Virus record (IMG/VR): IMGVR_UViG_3300009034_000044
Location: 1 to 58,230 of that record
Length of the DNA stretch: 58,230 nt
Source: a virus
Direction: 5' to 3' (one strand)
Shown: in pieces, positions 39,711 through 47,101 of the stretch
Position numbering within the stretch: position 1 is the stretch's first letter
How the letters are laid out: the number at the start of each line of letters is the position of its first letter
The notes under the pieces: generated by a model
What the model was told of the DNA's origin: nothing
Database searches by the model: none
The model's input: only the letters and a program-made list of their open reading frames with translations
Translations under genes and position numbers: made by a program

Positions 39711-40326
39711 CCTAATCAAAATATTTAATCAAGCTAACAGCTATGAAGTAGAAAAGGGTTTAACGTGGTATAGTGACGTTAATCAAACTTTAATAGAGCT
39801 TGCTAAAAAGTATGGCGTTAAACCTGAAATAGCACATGCAGTTTGTTCTGCATTATCGCCACGCTGTATATGGAATCAAAATTTGATAGATACTGAAAAG
39901 GTTTTAAGGTGGTATAAAGATAAAAAATCACTTAAACAAGGAATAGTAAATAAAACTTTACCATCTGTAACTACATATAAACGCAATCTTAAAAAAGCCA
40001 TAGATATATTAAAAACTGGTAACGTAGAAGTATTTAAAACTTGTAAAACTTTTAATTTCTTTAAAAATATAAGTGAACCATTTAATAATGATTATGTAAC
40101 GGTTGACGGTCACGCCATTAATGCTTACTATAATAAATTGGGTATTGTAGAAAATAAACATTTTACACCTAAATATTATAATGAGATAGCAACTAAATAT
40201 AAAAAAGGAGCTAAGAAATTTAATATATTAGCATGTCAATTTCAAGCTATAATCTGGTTAACATTTAAAAGAATACATAACATAAAAGTTAACTGGCGTG
40301 AATATCAAACCAATTTGCCATTTTAG
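39703..40326 (+). CDS. DUF7178-like helical protein
   Basis: 207 residues. AVCSALSPRCIWNQNLIDTEKVL, then TYKRNLKKAIDILKTG, FFKNISEP and VTVDGHAINAYY follow the pattern of a phage family (DUF7178, from memory) with a helix-hairpin-helix-glycosylase-like fold. VDGHA could hold an active-site Asp/His, but no catalysis is established. Preceded by an 8-nt overlap with the previous gene. Confidence 0.6.
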   Translation: MDNLIKIFNQANSYEVEKGLTWYSDVNQTLIELAKKYGVKPEIAHAVCSALSPRCIWNQNLIDTEKVLRWYKDKKSLKQGIVNKTLPSVTTYKRNLKKAIDILKTGNVEVFKTCKTFNFFKNISEPFNNDYVTVDGHAINAYYNKLGIVENKHFTPKYYNEIATKYKKGAKKFNILACQFQAIIWLTFKRIHNIKVNWREYQTNLPF

Positions 40327-40338
40327 GAGATTTAAAAT

Positions 40339-40419
40339 ATGATAGAATCTATATTTAGTACGATTGGTTATTTAACATTAATAATATTTATATTTTACCT
40401 TGCTAATAATGGAGGATAA
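40339..40419 (+). CDS. 26-residue membrane peptide
   Basis: MIESIFSTIGYLTLIIFIFYLANNGG. AGGAGATTTAAAAT upstream; one hydrophobic helix. The stop region provides GGAGGATAAA for the next gene. Confidence 0.45.
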   Translation: MIESIFSTIGYLTLIIFIFYLANNGG

Positions 40420-40420
40420 A

Positions 40421-40579
40421 ATGAGATTAGTTATAGCTGAGTTTGATAGTAAAAAAGTTTTAATAGATAGAAAAATAACTATTAAAGAGGGTATCGAATT
40501 ACAGTTTCCTGTAAAACCTGAATCAATAAGAATTTGTTTTACTGATGAGAAAACTGTAGTATTGCTTTTAAAGAGTTAA
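40421..40579 (+). CDS. Hypothetical small early protein
   Basis: 52 residues (MRLVIAEFDSKKVLIDRK...), predicted beta-rich, with GGAGG 6 nt before the ATG. No family recognised. Confidence 0.55.
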   Translation: MRLVIAEFDSKKVLIDRKITIKEGIELQFPVKPESIRICFTDEKTVVLLLKS

Positions 40580-40586
40580 AAAAAAC

Positions 40587-40615
40587 TTGACAAATATTTT
40601 TGAATCTGTTATATT
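40587..40615 (+). promoter_or_regulatory. Sigma70-type promoter, same layout as 39269-39297
   Basis: TTGACA (40587-40592), 17-bp spacer, TATATT (40610-40615), followed by AAAACTATG. The stretch ATTAAAACTATG is shared with the promoter at 39269-39297. Confidence 0.7.
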
Positions 40616-40621
40616 AAAACT

Positions 40622-41230
40622 ATGGAGGATAGGCACATGTTACAAGAAATCATAGAAACTATATCAAATGGACATGTACCGTCATATTGGATTAATAACT
40701 ATGGTGTACCCACTAAAGGTAATTGTAGAATAGCACATATTGAAAACTGGTTAAAAAAGTTTTCTATAGAAATTGTTAACCCTAACATGCGAAATAAAAT
40801 TAACCCATCTTATTGTGGCGGTGTAATATACTTACCTGAAATAAATTATGTACCGAACATAGAACAATATTATATTGGAGCTTTTCACGAAATTATTCAC
40901 TATATCGGTGACATGAAGCACGACATTTATTTTAAAAATGCATGGAGTAACGAAAGACAACATGCTCAAGAAGAAATAATAGCACAGATTGGAGCTTTAA
41001 TTTTAGTTAAGAAGTTTAATTTAAAATTACAAAAAGAAACTTTAATAAATGAATATGCTTATCTTAAATTGTATCTCAAAAAATATACCTTACCCAATCT
41101 AAAGCAATATTTATTTTTTGATAGAGATGGGAACGAATATTATATAGAAGACTTAAGAAAATGTTATAGCATAGCTCTTGAGAGAATAAATTATATTATC
41201 CTTAATCAAGATACGGTGACATATACATGA
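40622..41230 (+). CDS. Zincin-like metallopeptidase (ArdC C-terminal-like)
   Basis: 202 residues. IGAFHEIIHYIGDM gives HExxH and QEEIIAQIGALILV follows 25-35 residues later, the layout of zincin domains in ArdC-type antirestriction proteins. The N-terminal ssDNA-binding domain of ArdC is missing. ATG 40622 is at the predicted transcription start; an in-frame ATG at 40637 follows GGAGG and may be used instead. Target unknown. Confidence 0.6.
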   Translation: MEDRHMLQEIIETISNGHVPSYWINNYGVPTKGNCRIAHIENWLKKFSIEIVNPNMRNKINPSYCGGVIYLPEINYVPNIEQYYIGAFHEIIHYIGDMKHDIYFKNAWSNERQHAQEEIIAQIGALILVKKFNLKLQKETLINEYAYLKLYLKKYTLPNLKQYLFFDRDGNEYYIEDLRKCYSIALERINYIILNQDTVTYT

Positions 41231-41457
41231 TATGGAAAATTTTAACAATACATTTATTGATATTGCTATCCTTAGCAATCTTTATAGTATATCAAGAAGT
41301 TAAAGAAGATGATATGCATAAATGTAAGCAATCTGGTATTGAAGAATTTTGGAGTAATACGTTAAACCAAACTAAGGAGGGTAAAACTTTTTTCTATAAT
41401 GGATTTGAAATCATACCACGTTTAGACGGTGGTATAACAATTAGAAAGGAGAAGTAA
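41227..41457 (+). CDS. Small membrane-anchored protein
   Basis: 76 residues. N-terminal transmembrane helix (ILTIHLLILLSLAIFIVY, residues 4-21), then a soluble part with HKCKQSGIEEFWSN and FFYNGFEIIPRLDGG. Overlaps the previous stop (ATGA). No family recognised. Confidence 0.55.
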   Translation: MIWKILTIHLLILLSLAIFIVYQEVKEDDMHKCKQSGIEEFWSNTLNQTKEGKTFFYNGFEIIPRLDGGITIRKEK

Positions 41458-41619
41458 ATGAGAAGAACAGTAACAATAAAAGTTTATATTAAGTTTGAAG
41501 GTATATTACCACACTGGACTGAAAAAGATTTTAAAAACTACATAGAAGAAGTTCTTGAATTAGATAATGGAGATTGTATTACAAAACTTGAAATTGTAGC
41601 AGATGCTAAAGAGGATTAA
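41458..41619 (+). CDS. Hypothetical small early protein
   Basis: 53 residues (MRRTVTIKVYIKFEGILPHW...). Pattern beta-helix-beta resembling a small ferredoxin-like fold; related in layout to the gene at 44622-44786. AAAGGAGAAGTAA upstream. Confidence 0.55.
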   Translation: MRRTVTIKVYIKFEGILPHWTEKDFKNYIEEVLELDNGDCITKLEIVADAKED

Positions 41620-41621
41620 TT

Positions 41622-41837
41622 ATGAAAAAAAATACATTCATATTAATAGATTTCAGAAAAGAATTTTTATCACCTATAGAATATAGCATTACAAAATGTT
41701 TTAAGATAGTGAGTGTTACTAATTCTATAGGTTGGATAGTTGGCGATTTTTTAACAGAAATGGAGGTTAATACCCTCAACTGTAATCAAGATATAACAAT
41801 TAAAATAATCGACAGACCTAAGTTAAGGTTGGGTTAA
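41622..41837 (+). CDS. Hypothetical small early protein
   Basis: 71 residues (MKKNTFILIDFRKEF...), predicted alpha/beta. GAGGATTAATT before the ATG. No family recognised. Confidence 0.5.
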   Translation: MKKNTFILIDFRKEFLSPIEYSITKCFKIVSVTNSIGWIVGDFLTEMEVNTLNCNQDITIKIIDRPKLRLG

Positions 41838-41848
41838 GGAAATAAAAA

Positions 41849-42037
41849 ATGTTATACAATGAAGATAATATAGACAATGTGTATGACACCTACACTGAAA
41901 GAATACTATTATCAGAAGATTACCAGAACTGTATTTACAGAGACAAAAGAGGTAATTGTTACTTTGAAGGTACAAGGTGTTGGCATGTATGGACATGTCC
42001 AATAGGATATGAAAGAAAAAAGGAGACTAAACAATGA
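41849..42037 (+). CDS. Cysteine-rich microprotein
   Basis: 62 residues. C-terminal half carries NCIYRDKRGNCYFEGTRCWH and TCPIGYERKK: four cysteines plus a His in a spacing suited to a metal site. The N-terminus is acidic. Overlaps the next start (ATGA). Confidence 0.55.
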   Translation: MLYNEDNIDNVYDTYTERILLSEDYQNCIYRDKRGNCYFEGTRCWHVWTCPIGYERKKETKQ

Positions 42038-42228
42038 AAAGAAAAGATGAAAAGAAAAGCGTAGTATTACATTACAATGATAGGGGTTATGATTGCAAAG
42101 TGGAGGTTATTTTTTATAAACGTGGTGCTGTGGCATTAACTGATTATACTTTTGGTGGAGATAGTTTTATATACCTTTATCCTAAACAAGCAAAGGAGTT
42201 AAGAAATTTATTAAAGGTGACAGAATAA
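42034..42228 (+). CDS. Hypothetical small early protein
   Basis: 64 residues with basic start (MKRKDEKKSVVLHYN), beta strands (CKVEVIFYKRGAVALTDYTFG) and a short helix (YPKQAKELRNLLK). AAGGAG upstream. No family recognised. Confidence 0.5.
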   Translation: MKRKDEKKSVVLHYNDRGYDCKVEVIFYKRGAVALTDYTFGGDSFIYLYPKQAKELRNLLKVTE

Positions 42229-42238
42229 GGAGGATTAA

Positions 42239-42418
42239 ATGAAAACAGCAACAGATAAACTTGTAAATCTATTAATTAAAACAAGGAATCGGTTAATAGA
42301 AAAATATCCTGCACGTCATTATGCTCATGTTCAGGTATGGGCTAAGTTTTGGAATCTGGTAAGATGTGTAGAAGAAATAGAAAGAATTAATATTAATTGG
42401 GATAAGGAGATTAAATGA
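42239..42418 (+). CDS. Hypothetical helical early protein
   Basis: 59 residues (MKTATDKLVNLLIKTRNRL...), all helical with HYAHVQVWAKFWNLVRCVEEI. AAGGAGGATTAA upstream; stop overlaps the next start. Confidence 0.5.
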   Translation: MKTATDKLVNLLIKTRNRLIEKYPARHYAHVQVWAKFWNLVRCVEEIERININWDKEIK

Positions 42419-42582
42419 AAAAAGAAAAACATAAATTAATTATAATATCTTTGCATGATGCTCAAGCTACATGTTCTTGTGGACATTGGTATCTATGCCA
42501 TACAGGTGAACTAACAAAAGAAGAAATAAAATTACAACATGAAATTCACAAGGGAGGAGGTTATTTAAAGCCACTCTTTTAA
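42415..42582 (+). CDS. Small zinc-binding-like protein
   Basis: 55 residues: ATCSCGHWYLCHTGELTKEE followed by LQHEIHKGGG. The CxCGxW...CH...H...H pattern matches small phage zinc ribbons. ATGA overlap with the upstream gene. Confidence 0.55.
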   Translation: MKKEKHKLIIISLHDAQATCSCGHWYLCHTGELTKEEIKLQHEIHKGGGYLKPLF

Positions 42583-42601
42583 TTAAACTTGAAATAGCAA
42601 G
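42583..42601 (+). repeat. 19-bp direct repeat, copy 2
   Basis: TTAAACTTGAAATAGCAAG identical to 39131-39149. It follows the stop at 42582 and precedes the promoter at 42615 by 14 bp. Confidence 0.7.
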
Positions 42602-42614
42602 CTAAAAAAAGGGG

Positions 42615-42643
42615 TTGACATTTTAAATGAAATATGCTATACT
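42615..42643 (+). promoter_or_regulatory. Sigma70-type promoter
   Basis: TTGACA (42615-42620), 17-bp spacer ending TGC, TATACT (42638-42643). Predicted start near 42650; the transcript has AAAAAGGAGG before ATG 42665. Confidence 0.8.
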
Positions 42644-42664
42644 CTAAAAAGGAGGACAGGAAAA

Positions 42665-42856
42665 ATGAAGAAAAGAACTAAAAGTTTTAATCTAAAAGGA
42701 CTGAGGGTGATAATTAGAAGGAGTGACTTCAATCAACATGGAGCAACTATTGGGTCTGGTGGTACACTATATGATTATATTGCAAATCAGTTTAAAATTA
42801 ATCCTACTATAGATGATGATATAGAAATAATAATTACTAAAGCTGAAATAGTTTAA
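42665..42856 (+). CDS. Hypothetical small early protein
   Basis: 63 residues (MKKRTKSFNLKGLRVIIRRSDF...), basic N-terminal half with beta strands, then an acidic DDDIEIIITKAEIV end. First gene after the promoter at 42615. No family recognised. Confidence 0.55.
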   Translation: MKKRTKSFNLKGLRVIIRRSDFNQHGATIGSGGTLYDYIANQFKINPTIDDDIEIIITKAEIV

Positions 42857-42867
42857 AAGGAGAAAAA

Positions 42868-43230
42868 ATGAGTAAAGAAAAAACAGATAACGAACTTTGG
42901 TATTCAACATATAAAAGATATTCAAAGCTACTTGAAATAGCTAACTTGCTACGCCTTGCAATAAGTGAAGATGGTTGTGAAACTTTAAATGTTCCTTCTT
43001 GTGAGTTTTGTAAAAAGTACGATTGCTGTGATTTTAATTCAAAAGGCAATAGCAAGAAAACGTGTCCCATAGAAAAAGAATGGGGTAGATGTGGGGATGA
43101 ACACTCTCTATGGAATGGTATATATAATGCAGTAGATACATTACAATTAAAAATAGCAATATGTAAGCAATATGTACTACAAAAGCATATTATAAACATA
43201 AGATACGAAAAGGTAAAAAGAAATGAGTAG
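42868..43230 (+). CDS. Cysteine-rich early protein
   Basis: 120 residues. Helical start, then CEFCKKYDCCDFN, KKTCPIEKEWGRCGDEHSLWNGIYNA: six to seven cysteines with CxxC pairs. The IEKEWGRCGDEHSLWN segment recurs in spirit in other Cys-rich genes here. Probably metal-binding. AAAAGGAGAAAAA upstream. Confidence 0.55.
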   Translation: MSKEKTDNELWYSTYKRYSKLLEIANLLRLAISEDGCETLNVPSCEFCKKYDCCDFNSKGNSKKTCPIEKEWGRCGDEHSLWNGIYNAVDTLQLKIAICKQYVLQKHIINIRYEKVKRNE

Positions 43231-43351
43231 AGATTATACATTAAGATTTGTTCAAAGCAGAATGGACAGAGCAAAGATAGGAAAGAGAGCAAGAGTTAAG
43301 GGATTCAGGACAATAAAACCTATAAAGGTTTATAAGAAGAAAGGAGGATAA
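43223..43351 (+). CDS. Small basic protein
   Basis: 42 residues: MSRDYTLRFVQSRMDRAKIGKR..., Arg/Lys-rich with no acidic tail. Overlaps the previous stop by 8 nt and ends KKGG in the next ribosome site (AAAGGAGGATAA). May bind nucleic acid. Confidence 0.5.
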   Translation: MSRDYTLRFVQSRMDRAKIGKRARVKGFRTIKPIKVYKKKGG

Positions 43352-43356
43352 GTACA

Positions 43357-43590
43357 ATGCCAAAAGAACTTCAAGAACTTTGGTCGAGTGGTCTTACCTC
43401 ACGTTATGAATGTGAAGAATGTGCTGAATGTCCACACTTCGATGGCGAGTGTACTTTAGGATATTGTAGATATGTAAAAAGACACCCCATTGCATTAGAT
43501 GATGATGAAGCCTATGATTTAAATGACGTAGACAAAAAGAAAAGGTACGATAAAAAATATTACAGAGAACATAAGGGAAGAAAGGAGTAA
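43357..43590 (+). CDS. Cysteine-rich microprotein
   Basis: 77 residues. YECEECAECPHFDGECTLGYC has five to six cysteines in CxxCxxC-like spacing, followed by an acidic DDDEAYDLND and a basic tail. Likely a metal-bound ribbon. Function unknown. Confidence 0.55.
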   Translation: MPKELQELWSSGLTSRYECEECAECPHFDGECTLGYCRYVKRHPIALDDDEAYDLNDVDKKKRYDKKYYREHKGRKE

Positions 43591-43592
43591 AC

Positions 43593-43943
43593 GTGGGCAG
43601 ACCAAAAGGCTCGAAAAACAAAAAGAAAGTTAATTCAGAAATTCATGTGACTGAGGACAAAACTAAGGTACAAGGTAGGTTTGATAAAGTTAATGATAAG
43701 GTAATTCTATATTGCTTCAAGGAAGATAACTGGAAAAATTTAGAAGTCTGTAATGCTTTTTGTTCTGCAAGTAAGAAAAATAAATGTTCTTCATATAGAC
43801 TATTGCAAGGCAATCCAATTAGAGTTAGGAAAACCAAAAGAGAAATGGATATAGAGAGAGATATAGAAAAAGACTGTGAAGGTACAAAAGGACAAGATAG
43901 GGAAAATTATATAATAGAAACAGGAGGAAGGAGAATAATATGA
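43593..43943 (+). CDS. AT-hook-like basic protein
   Basis: 116 residues from a GTG preceded by AAAGGAG. N-terminal GRPKGSKNKKK matches an AT-hook (minor-groove binding), then ICNAFCSASKKNKCSSYRLL-type cysteines and an acidic/basic tail. Possibly binds AT-rich DNA such as the control region. Overlaps next start by 4 nt. Confidence 0.55.
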   Translation: MGRPKGSKNKKKVNSEIHVTEDKTKVQGRFDKVNDKVILYCFKEDNWKNLEVCNAFCSASKKNKCSSYRLLQGNPIRVRKTKREMDIERDIEKDCEGTKGQDRENYIIETGGRRII

Positions 43944-44308
43944 GAAAGACATATAAATGGTTTAAAATTAAAACAGAAAAAGGAGTAGTAAAGTATGAGA
44001 GCATAAGACGTGCAGAAAATTTAAAAGAAGCGTGGGATAAGACTTTAAAGAAGTGGAGATTAAATGCTAAAGGTTATCAACCAATAGATTGCGTTACTAC
44101 TTGTGGTTTATGTAATATATTCTTTTCGGATTGTATAGATTGTCCTATTCAGGTTGATACTGGTCAAATAGTATGTAAAGCAAATACATATTATAATAAA
44201 TGGTGTGATGCATGGAAGAAAGTTCCCTCTAATCGTAGAGGGATGATAAATTGTGCAAAATTGGAATTAAGCTATCTTGAAAATTTAAAAAGAAAGGAGA
44301 AAAAATAA
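43940..44308 (+). CDS. Cysteine-rich early protein
   Basis: 122 residues. Core VTTCGLCNIFFSDCIDCPIQ and IVCKANTYYNKWCDAWKKVP: at least six cysteines with CxxC pairs, like a cluster of microproteins in this operon. Basic flanks. No known family. Confidence 0.55.
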   Translation: MRKTYKWFKIKTEKGVVKYESIRRAENLKEAWDKTLKKWRLNAKGYQPIDCVTTCGLCNIFFSDCIDCPIQVDTGQIVCKANTYYNKWCDAWKKVPSNRRGMINCAKLELSYLENLKRKEKK

Positions 44309-44499
44309 TGAATGAAAAAACCAGTAATCAAGTTTCTATATGGAACGCTAATCATCCTTCCAGAATGACAGCAATATATATATTGGAAACGCTTATGGAT
44401 GAAGGCTGTATTCCAGACATTAAGGGAATGGCATGGTATAAGGCAGAAGATATAATAACAGAAATAGTTGAGGCAAGAAAAGAAAATGTCAAATCATAA
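44308..44499 (+). CDS. Hypothetical small early protein
   Basis: 63 residues (MNEKTSNQVSIWNANHPSRM...), helical with YILETLMDEGCIPDIKGMA. One-nucleotide overlap with the upstream gene. No family recognised. Confidence 0.5.
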   Translation: MNEKTSNQVSIWNANHPSRMTAIYILETLMDEGCIPDIKGMAWYKAEDIITEIVEARKENVKS

Positions 44500-44620
44500 T
44501 CATAACCACAAATTTAATTTGAAAGAAACAGTTACAGTTTTAGGTATAGTTATAGTGTTAATGTTATTTGCTATGGCTTCTAATTGCATGGAAAATATAA
44601 ACTATTTCAAGGGAGGGTAA
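44486..44620 (+). CDS. Small membrane protein with His-rich N-terminus
   Basis: 44 residues: MSNHNHNHKFNLKETVTVLG, then a transmembrane helix (IVIVLMLFAMASNCM). Starts inside the preceding gene and ends with GGGAGGGTAA, the ribosome site of the next. Function unknown. Confidence 0.45.
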   Translation: MSNHNHNHKFNLKETVTVLGIVIVLMLFAMASNCMENINYFKGG

Positions 44621-44621
44621 T

Positions 44622-44786
44622 GTGGAAAATAAAATTATTATAAATATAAGAGTGGAATATATAGGTAAGGGTAAAGAAGCGTTTCCTGAAATAGATGATT
44701 TTTTTTCTAAACTCAAAGAAATGGATAAAATAGAAAAAGTTAATATTACTCTTGGTGATTATGCAATTACAAAAATAAAAAAGTAG
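44622..44786 (+). CDS. Hypothetical small early protein, GTG start
   Basis: 54 residues from GTG 44622 after GGGAGGGTAAT. IIINIRVEYIGKGKEAFPEID and KVNITLGDYAITKI suggest a small beta-alpha-beta fold like the gene at 41458-41619. Confidence 0.5.
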   Translation: MENKIIINIRVEYIGKGKEAFPEIDDFFSKLKEMDKIEKVNITLGDYAITKIKK

Positions 44787-44804
44787 AAAGGAGGTAATTA
44801 AATA

Positions 44805-44924
44805 ATGGCTATTATAGGTTGTCTATTGATAGGTGCAGGGATAATAAAGAACAATACATCCCTTACAATAGTAGGAATAATTTGTATAGCTCTTGAGTTA
44901 GTACATGAGGGGATAATAAAATGA
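44805..44924 (+). CDS. Small two-helix membrane peptide
   Basis: 39 residues: MAIIGCLLIGAGIIKNNTSL then TIVGIICIALELVHEG. Two short hydrophobic segments. GGAGGTAATTAAATA upstream; ATGA overlap with the next gene. Confidence 0.5.
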   Translation: MAIIGCLLIGAGIIKNNTSLTIVGIICIALELVHEGIIK

Positions 44925-45115
44925 AAAGAGAAAATCAGGTTTTCAAGGGAAAGTTAAAAGACAAAGAACTATATTTAATAGAAGATGCTCTTGTTTGTCT
45001 TAAGGAAAAATATGAAGACATCACAGCTAACAACAAAAAGATAAAAAATATTGAAAGATTAATTCTCAAATTATACGAAAACTTTTCAGAAGTATATGCA
45101 AAAAAATTAAAGTAA
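44921..45115 (+). CDS. Hypothetical helical early protein
   Basis: 64 residues, strongly charged helix (LKDKELYLIEDALVCLKEKYED, NIERLILKLYENF). GAGGGGATAATA upstream. No family recognised. Confidence 0.5.
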   Translation: MKRENQVFKGKLKDKELYLIEDALVCLKEKYEDITANNKKIKNIERLILKLYENFSEVYAKKLK

Positions 45116-45128
45116 GGAAGGTTAAAGT

Positions 45129-45374
45129 ATGGCAGAGAAATATAATAAGAAAATAATAATTCAAAAGGTTGTATCTCATGTATGTGCCGATGCTATTGCA
45201 GAGATAGGAAATAGCCATCTTACATTTTTGGTTAGGCAGTATCTTCTATTAAAGGTAGATGCTAATGCTGTTGACATAGACAAGATTCTTCCATCGGAAA
45301 TGTTAGAAGCCAGAGATAACTTAGTTACAAAGTTGAAAAGTATGGTACTTCCAACAAAACAAAAGGAGGAATAA
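45129..45374 (+). CDS. Hypothetical helical early protein
   Basis: 81 residues with HVCADAIAEIGNSHLTFLVRQ and VDIDKILPSEMLEARDNLVTK. Start after AAGGAAGGTTAAAGT. Overlaps the next gene by 1 nt. No family recognised. Confidence 0.5.
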   Translation: MAEKYNKKIIIQKVVSHVCADAIAEIGNSHLTFLVRQYLLLKVDANAVDIDKILPSEMLEARDNLVTKLKSMVLPTKQKEE

Positions 45375-45679
45375 TGTATAGTGTATTTGTATATGAGATT
45401 CATGAGTATCTGGACTTAGAGGGAGAACAAGCTATAATTAAATGGTTTATGACATTACTGTATGATGATGATGGTTACTTCCGCTATATAAGCACTCTCC
45501 GTAGGGAGATATCTGAGTATCCATTACAATTTGATATTATAGAGTATAATGAATTTAGTGACCGATATCAATTCCATCTTGGTTGGTATGGTATGGTAGA
45601 GGCAGACCATTTGAGAACAAAAATTTATAAGGATGGTAAACTTATTTGTGAAGAAGATACCATACCTGAAAGGAGATAA
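45374..45679 (+). CDS. Hypothetical acidic early protein
   Basis: 101 residues, rich in Asp/Glu/Tyr (YLDLEGEQAIIKWFMTLLYDDDG, YQFHLGWYGMVEADHLR). AAAGGAGGAATA upstream. No recognised family; acidic small proteins in early operons often bind host enzymes (inference). Confidence 0.5.
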   Translation: MYSVFVYEIHEYLDLEGEQAIIKWFMTLLYDDDGYFRYISTLRREISEYPLQFDIIEYNEFSDRYQFHLGWYGMVEADHLRTKIYKDGKLICEEDTIPERR

Positions 45680-45681
45680 GA

Positions 45682-45822
45682 ATGAAGACAAGAATATTCA
45701 ATAAAGAACTTTTAGTAACTGCAAAGGAATTTCATTTTCTTTCAATCGGAAACTATATAGTTTATTATGCTATTAAGGATGGTTATCATGTAATAGTTAT
45801 GGCAACAGAAAAAATAAAATAA
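45682..45822 (+). CDS. Hypothetical small early protein
   Basis: 46 residues (MKTRIFNKELLVTAKEFHF...). Beta-rich; AAAGGAGATAAGA upstream. No family recognised. Confidence 0.5.
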   Translation: MKTRIFNKELLVTAKEFHFLSIGNYIVYYAIKDGYHVIVMATEKIK

Positions 45823-45835
45823 GGAGGATGTCCTA

Positions 45836-46108
45836 ATGAGAGTAAAAATAGTAGAAGAAGAACTTGGAGGTTTTAAACCAATAACGCTTTCTCTAACATT
45901 TGAAACACAAGAAGAAGTAGATAGATTCTATGCTGTATGTAATTTCAGTCCACTCTCCCCTTACTTTGTAGGACACGATGAAATTAGGGATGCAATAAGA
46001 GCTTACTTTCCAAAAAAAGTTATAAATGGTTGGAATTACTATCCTGCTAATTCTTATCATGATGAAATAGTAAAACATGTTAGACAATATTATGGAAGGG
46101 AGAAATAA
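45836..46108 (+). CDS. Hypothetical early protein
   Basis: 90 residues. ITLSLTFETQEEVDRFYAVCN followed by SPYFVGHDEIRDAIRAYF looks like an alpha/beta fold with a conserved-looking FETxEE-type strand-helix. AAGGAGGATGTCCTA upstream. Confidence 0.5.
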   Translation: MRVKIVEEELGGFKPITLSLTFETQEEVDRFYAVCNFSPLSPYFVGHDEIRDAIRAYFPKKVINGWNYYPANSYHDEIVKHVRQYYGREK

Positions 46109-46110
46109 AT

Positions 46111-46377
46111 ATGTATATTAGGAGAGATACTTTACAAATCGAACAAGGATACTATGAAGTATGGCGAAAGGAATTTCACATTGCAAAAGCAGACATATAT
46201 ATTGTGGGTTCTTATAGATATTCTAACTTCACAAGTAGTTATTATGCTATAGTTACAGTTACAATTATCGAAGAAAGTGGTGGTGGCTCTGGAACAATAA
46301 TAGCTACGGACAGTTTTACTTTTTCTGATGGTGCAGAACAATGGTTATGGAATTTATATAATGATAAGGAGAAATAA
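46111..46377 (+). CDS. Hypothetical early protein
   Basis: 88 residues, beta-rich (GYYEVWRKEFHIAKADIYIVG, SYYAIVTVTIIEESGG). GGAGAAATAAAT upstream. One-nucleotide overlap with the next gene. No family recognised. Confidence 0.5.
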   Translation: MYIRRDTLQIEQGYYEVWRKEFHIAKADIYIVGSYRYSNFTSSYYAIVTVTIIEESGGGSGTIIATDSFTFSDGAEQWLWNLYNDKEK

Positions 46378-46577
46378 TGGAAACAAGAAAAAAATATTTA
46401 GTTATTGACAGAAATGAAGATTTCCACACAGTATTATTGAATGACAATGAATACGAACAATTTATAGAAGATTCTTGGGACTTTCATGGAGAAACACCAC
46501 CAATATTATTACTGGCAAAAGATGTAGCAAAAGTATTAAAGGGTAAACCAAAACAAATAGGCATTGAGGAGGATTAA
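46377..46577 (+). CDS. Hypothetical small acidic early protein
   Basis: 66 residues (METRKKYLVIDRNEDFHTVL...), acidic centre and a helical end. Follows AAGGAGAAATA. No family recognised. Confidence 0.5.
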   Translation: METRKKYLVIDRNEDFHTVLLNDNEYEQFIEDSWDFHGETPPILLLAKDVAKVLKGKPKQIGIEED

Positions 46578-46651
46578 TGGAAATAGGTATGGTTATTCTG
46601 GTAGGTATATTATTATTGAGTATGTTGCTTTACAAAATAGGAGGATTATGA
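46577..46651 (+). CDS. 24-residue membrane peptide
   Basis: MEIGMVILVGILLLSMLLYKIGGL; a single hydrophobic helix. GAGGAGGATTA upstream and AGGAGGATT at its end serve both neighbours. Confidence 0.45.
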   Translation: MEIGMVILVGILLLSMLLYKIGGL

Positions 46652-46652
46652 A

Positions 46653-46883
46653 ATGAAATTTGTGGATAAAATAGATACCTTAGCTCATGAAAAAAGATTG
46701 ATAGGATTTACACTTACCGTTGAAGAAGCAGAAGATTTACTTGAATTGTATGATATTTTTAGTAAGCGGTATTACGAAAAGCAAACTCATGGTGCTATAA
46801 CTCCCACACAAGAAGAAATCTACAGAAGAATAAATAAATTAATTGAAGACACTACTGATTATCTTGTAGATTCTATCGGATAA
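46653..46883 (+). CDS. Hypothetical helical early protein
   Basis: 76 residues with EEAEDLLELYDIFSKRYYEK and QEEIYRRINKLIEDTTDYL; all helical and acidic. AGGAGGATTATGAA upstream. No family recognised. Confidence 0.5.
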   Translation: MKFVDKIDTLAHEKRLIGFTLTVEEAEDLLELYDIFSKRYYEKQTHGAITPTQEEIYRRINKLIEDTTDYLVDSIG

Positions 46884-46896
46884 GGAGGTAAGTAAA

Positions 46897-47100
46897 ATGA
46901 AAGATGGTTTATATCTACAAAGGGATGAGGTTGCTATCTATAAAGATGGAAAACTTCATGCAATTACCAGAGTAGTCGGAGAGACAGTAGAGTTTCTTAA
47001 GTTACTTAAAAAGTTTTTTCCTAATAGTAACATTACTGTATTGTCTTTTGAGCATACAGATGAAGGTAAAGTAAACAAAGACTATCCATTGGAGGGATAA
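46897..47100 (+). CDS. Hypothetical small early protein
   Basis: 67 residues (MKDGLYLQRDEVAIYKDGK...), alpha/beta. AAGGAGGTAAGTAAA upstream. No family recognised. Confidence 0.5.
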   Translation: MKDGLYLQRDEVAIYKDGKLHAITRVVGETVEFLKLLKKFFPNSNITVLSFEHTDEGKVNKDYPLEG

Positions 47101-47101
47101 A

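Noticed and set aside
42583-42612. Resemblance of GAAATAGCAAGCTAAAAA to the Cas9 guide scaffold.
   Set aside because: Only about 11-18 bases match a synthetic loop, with no repeat/antirepeat, no CRISPR array and no Cas9.
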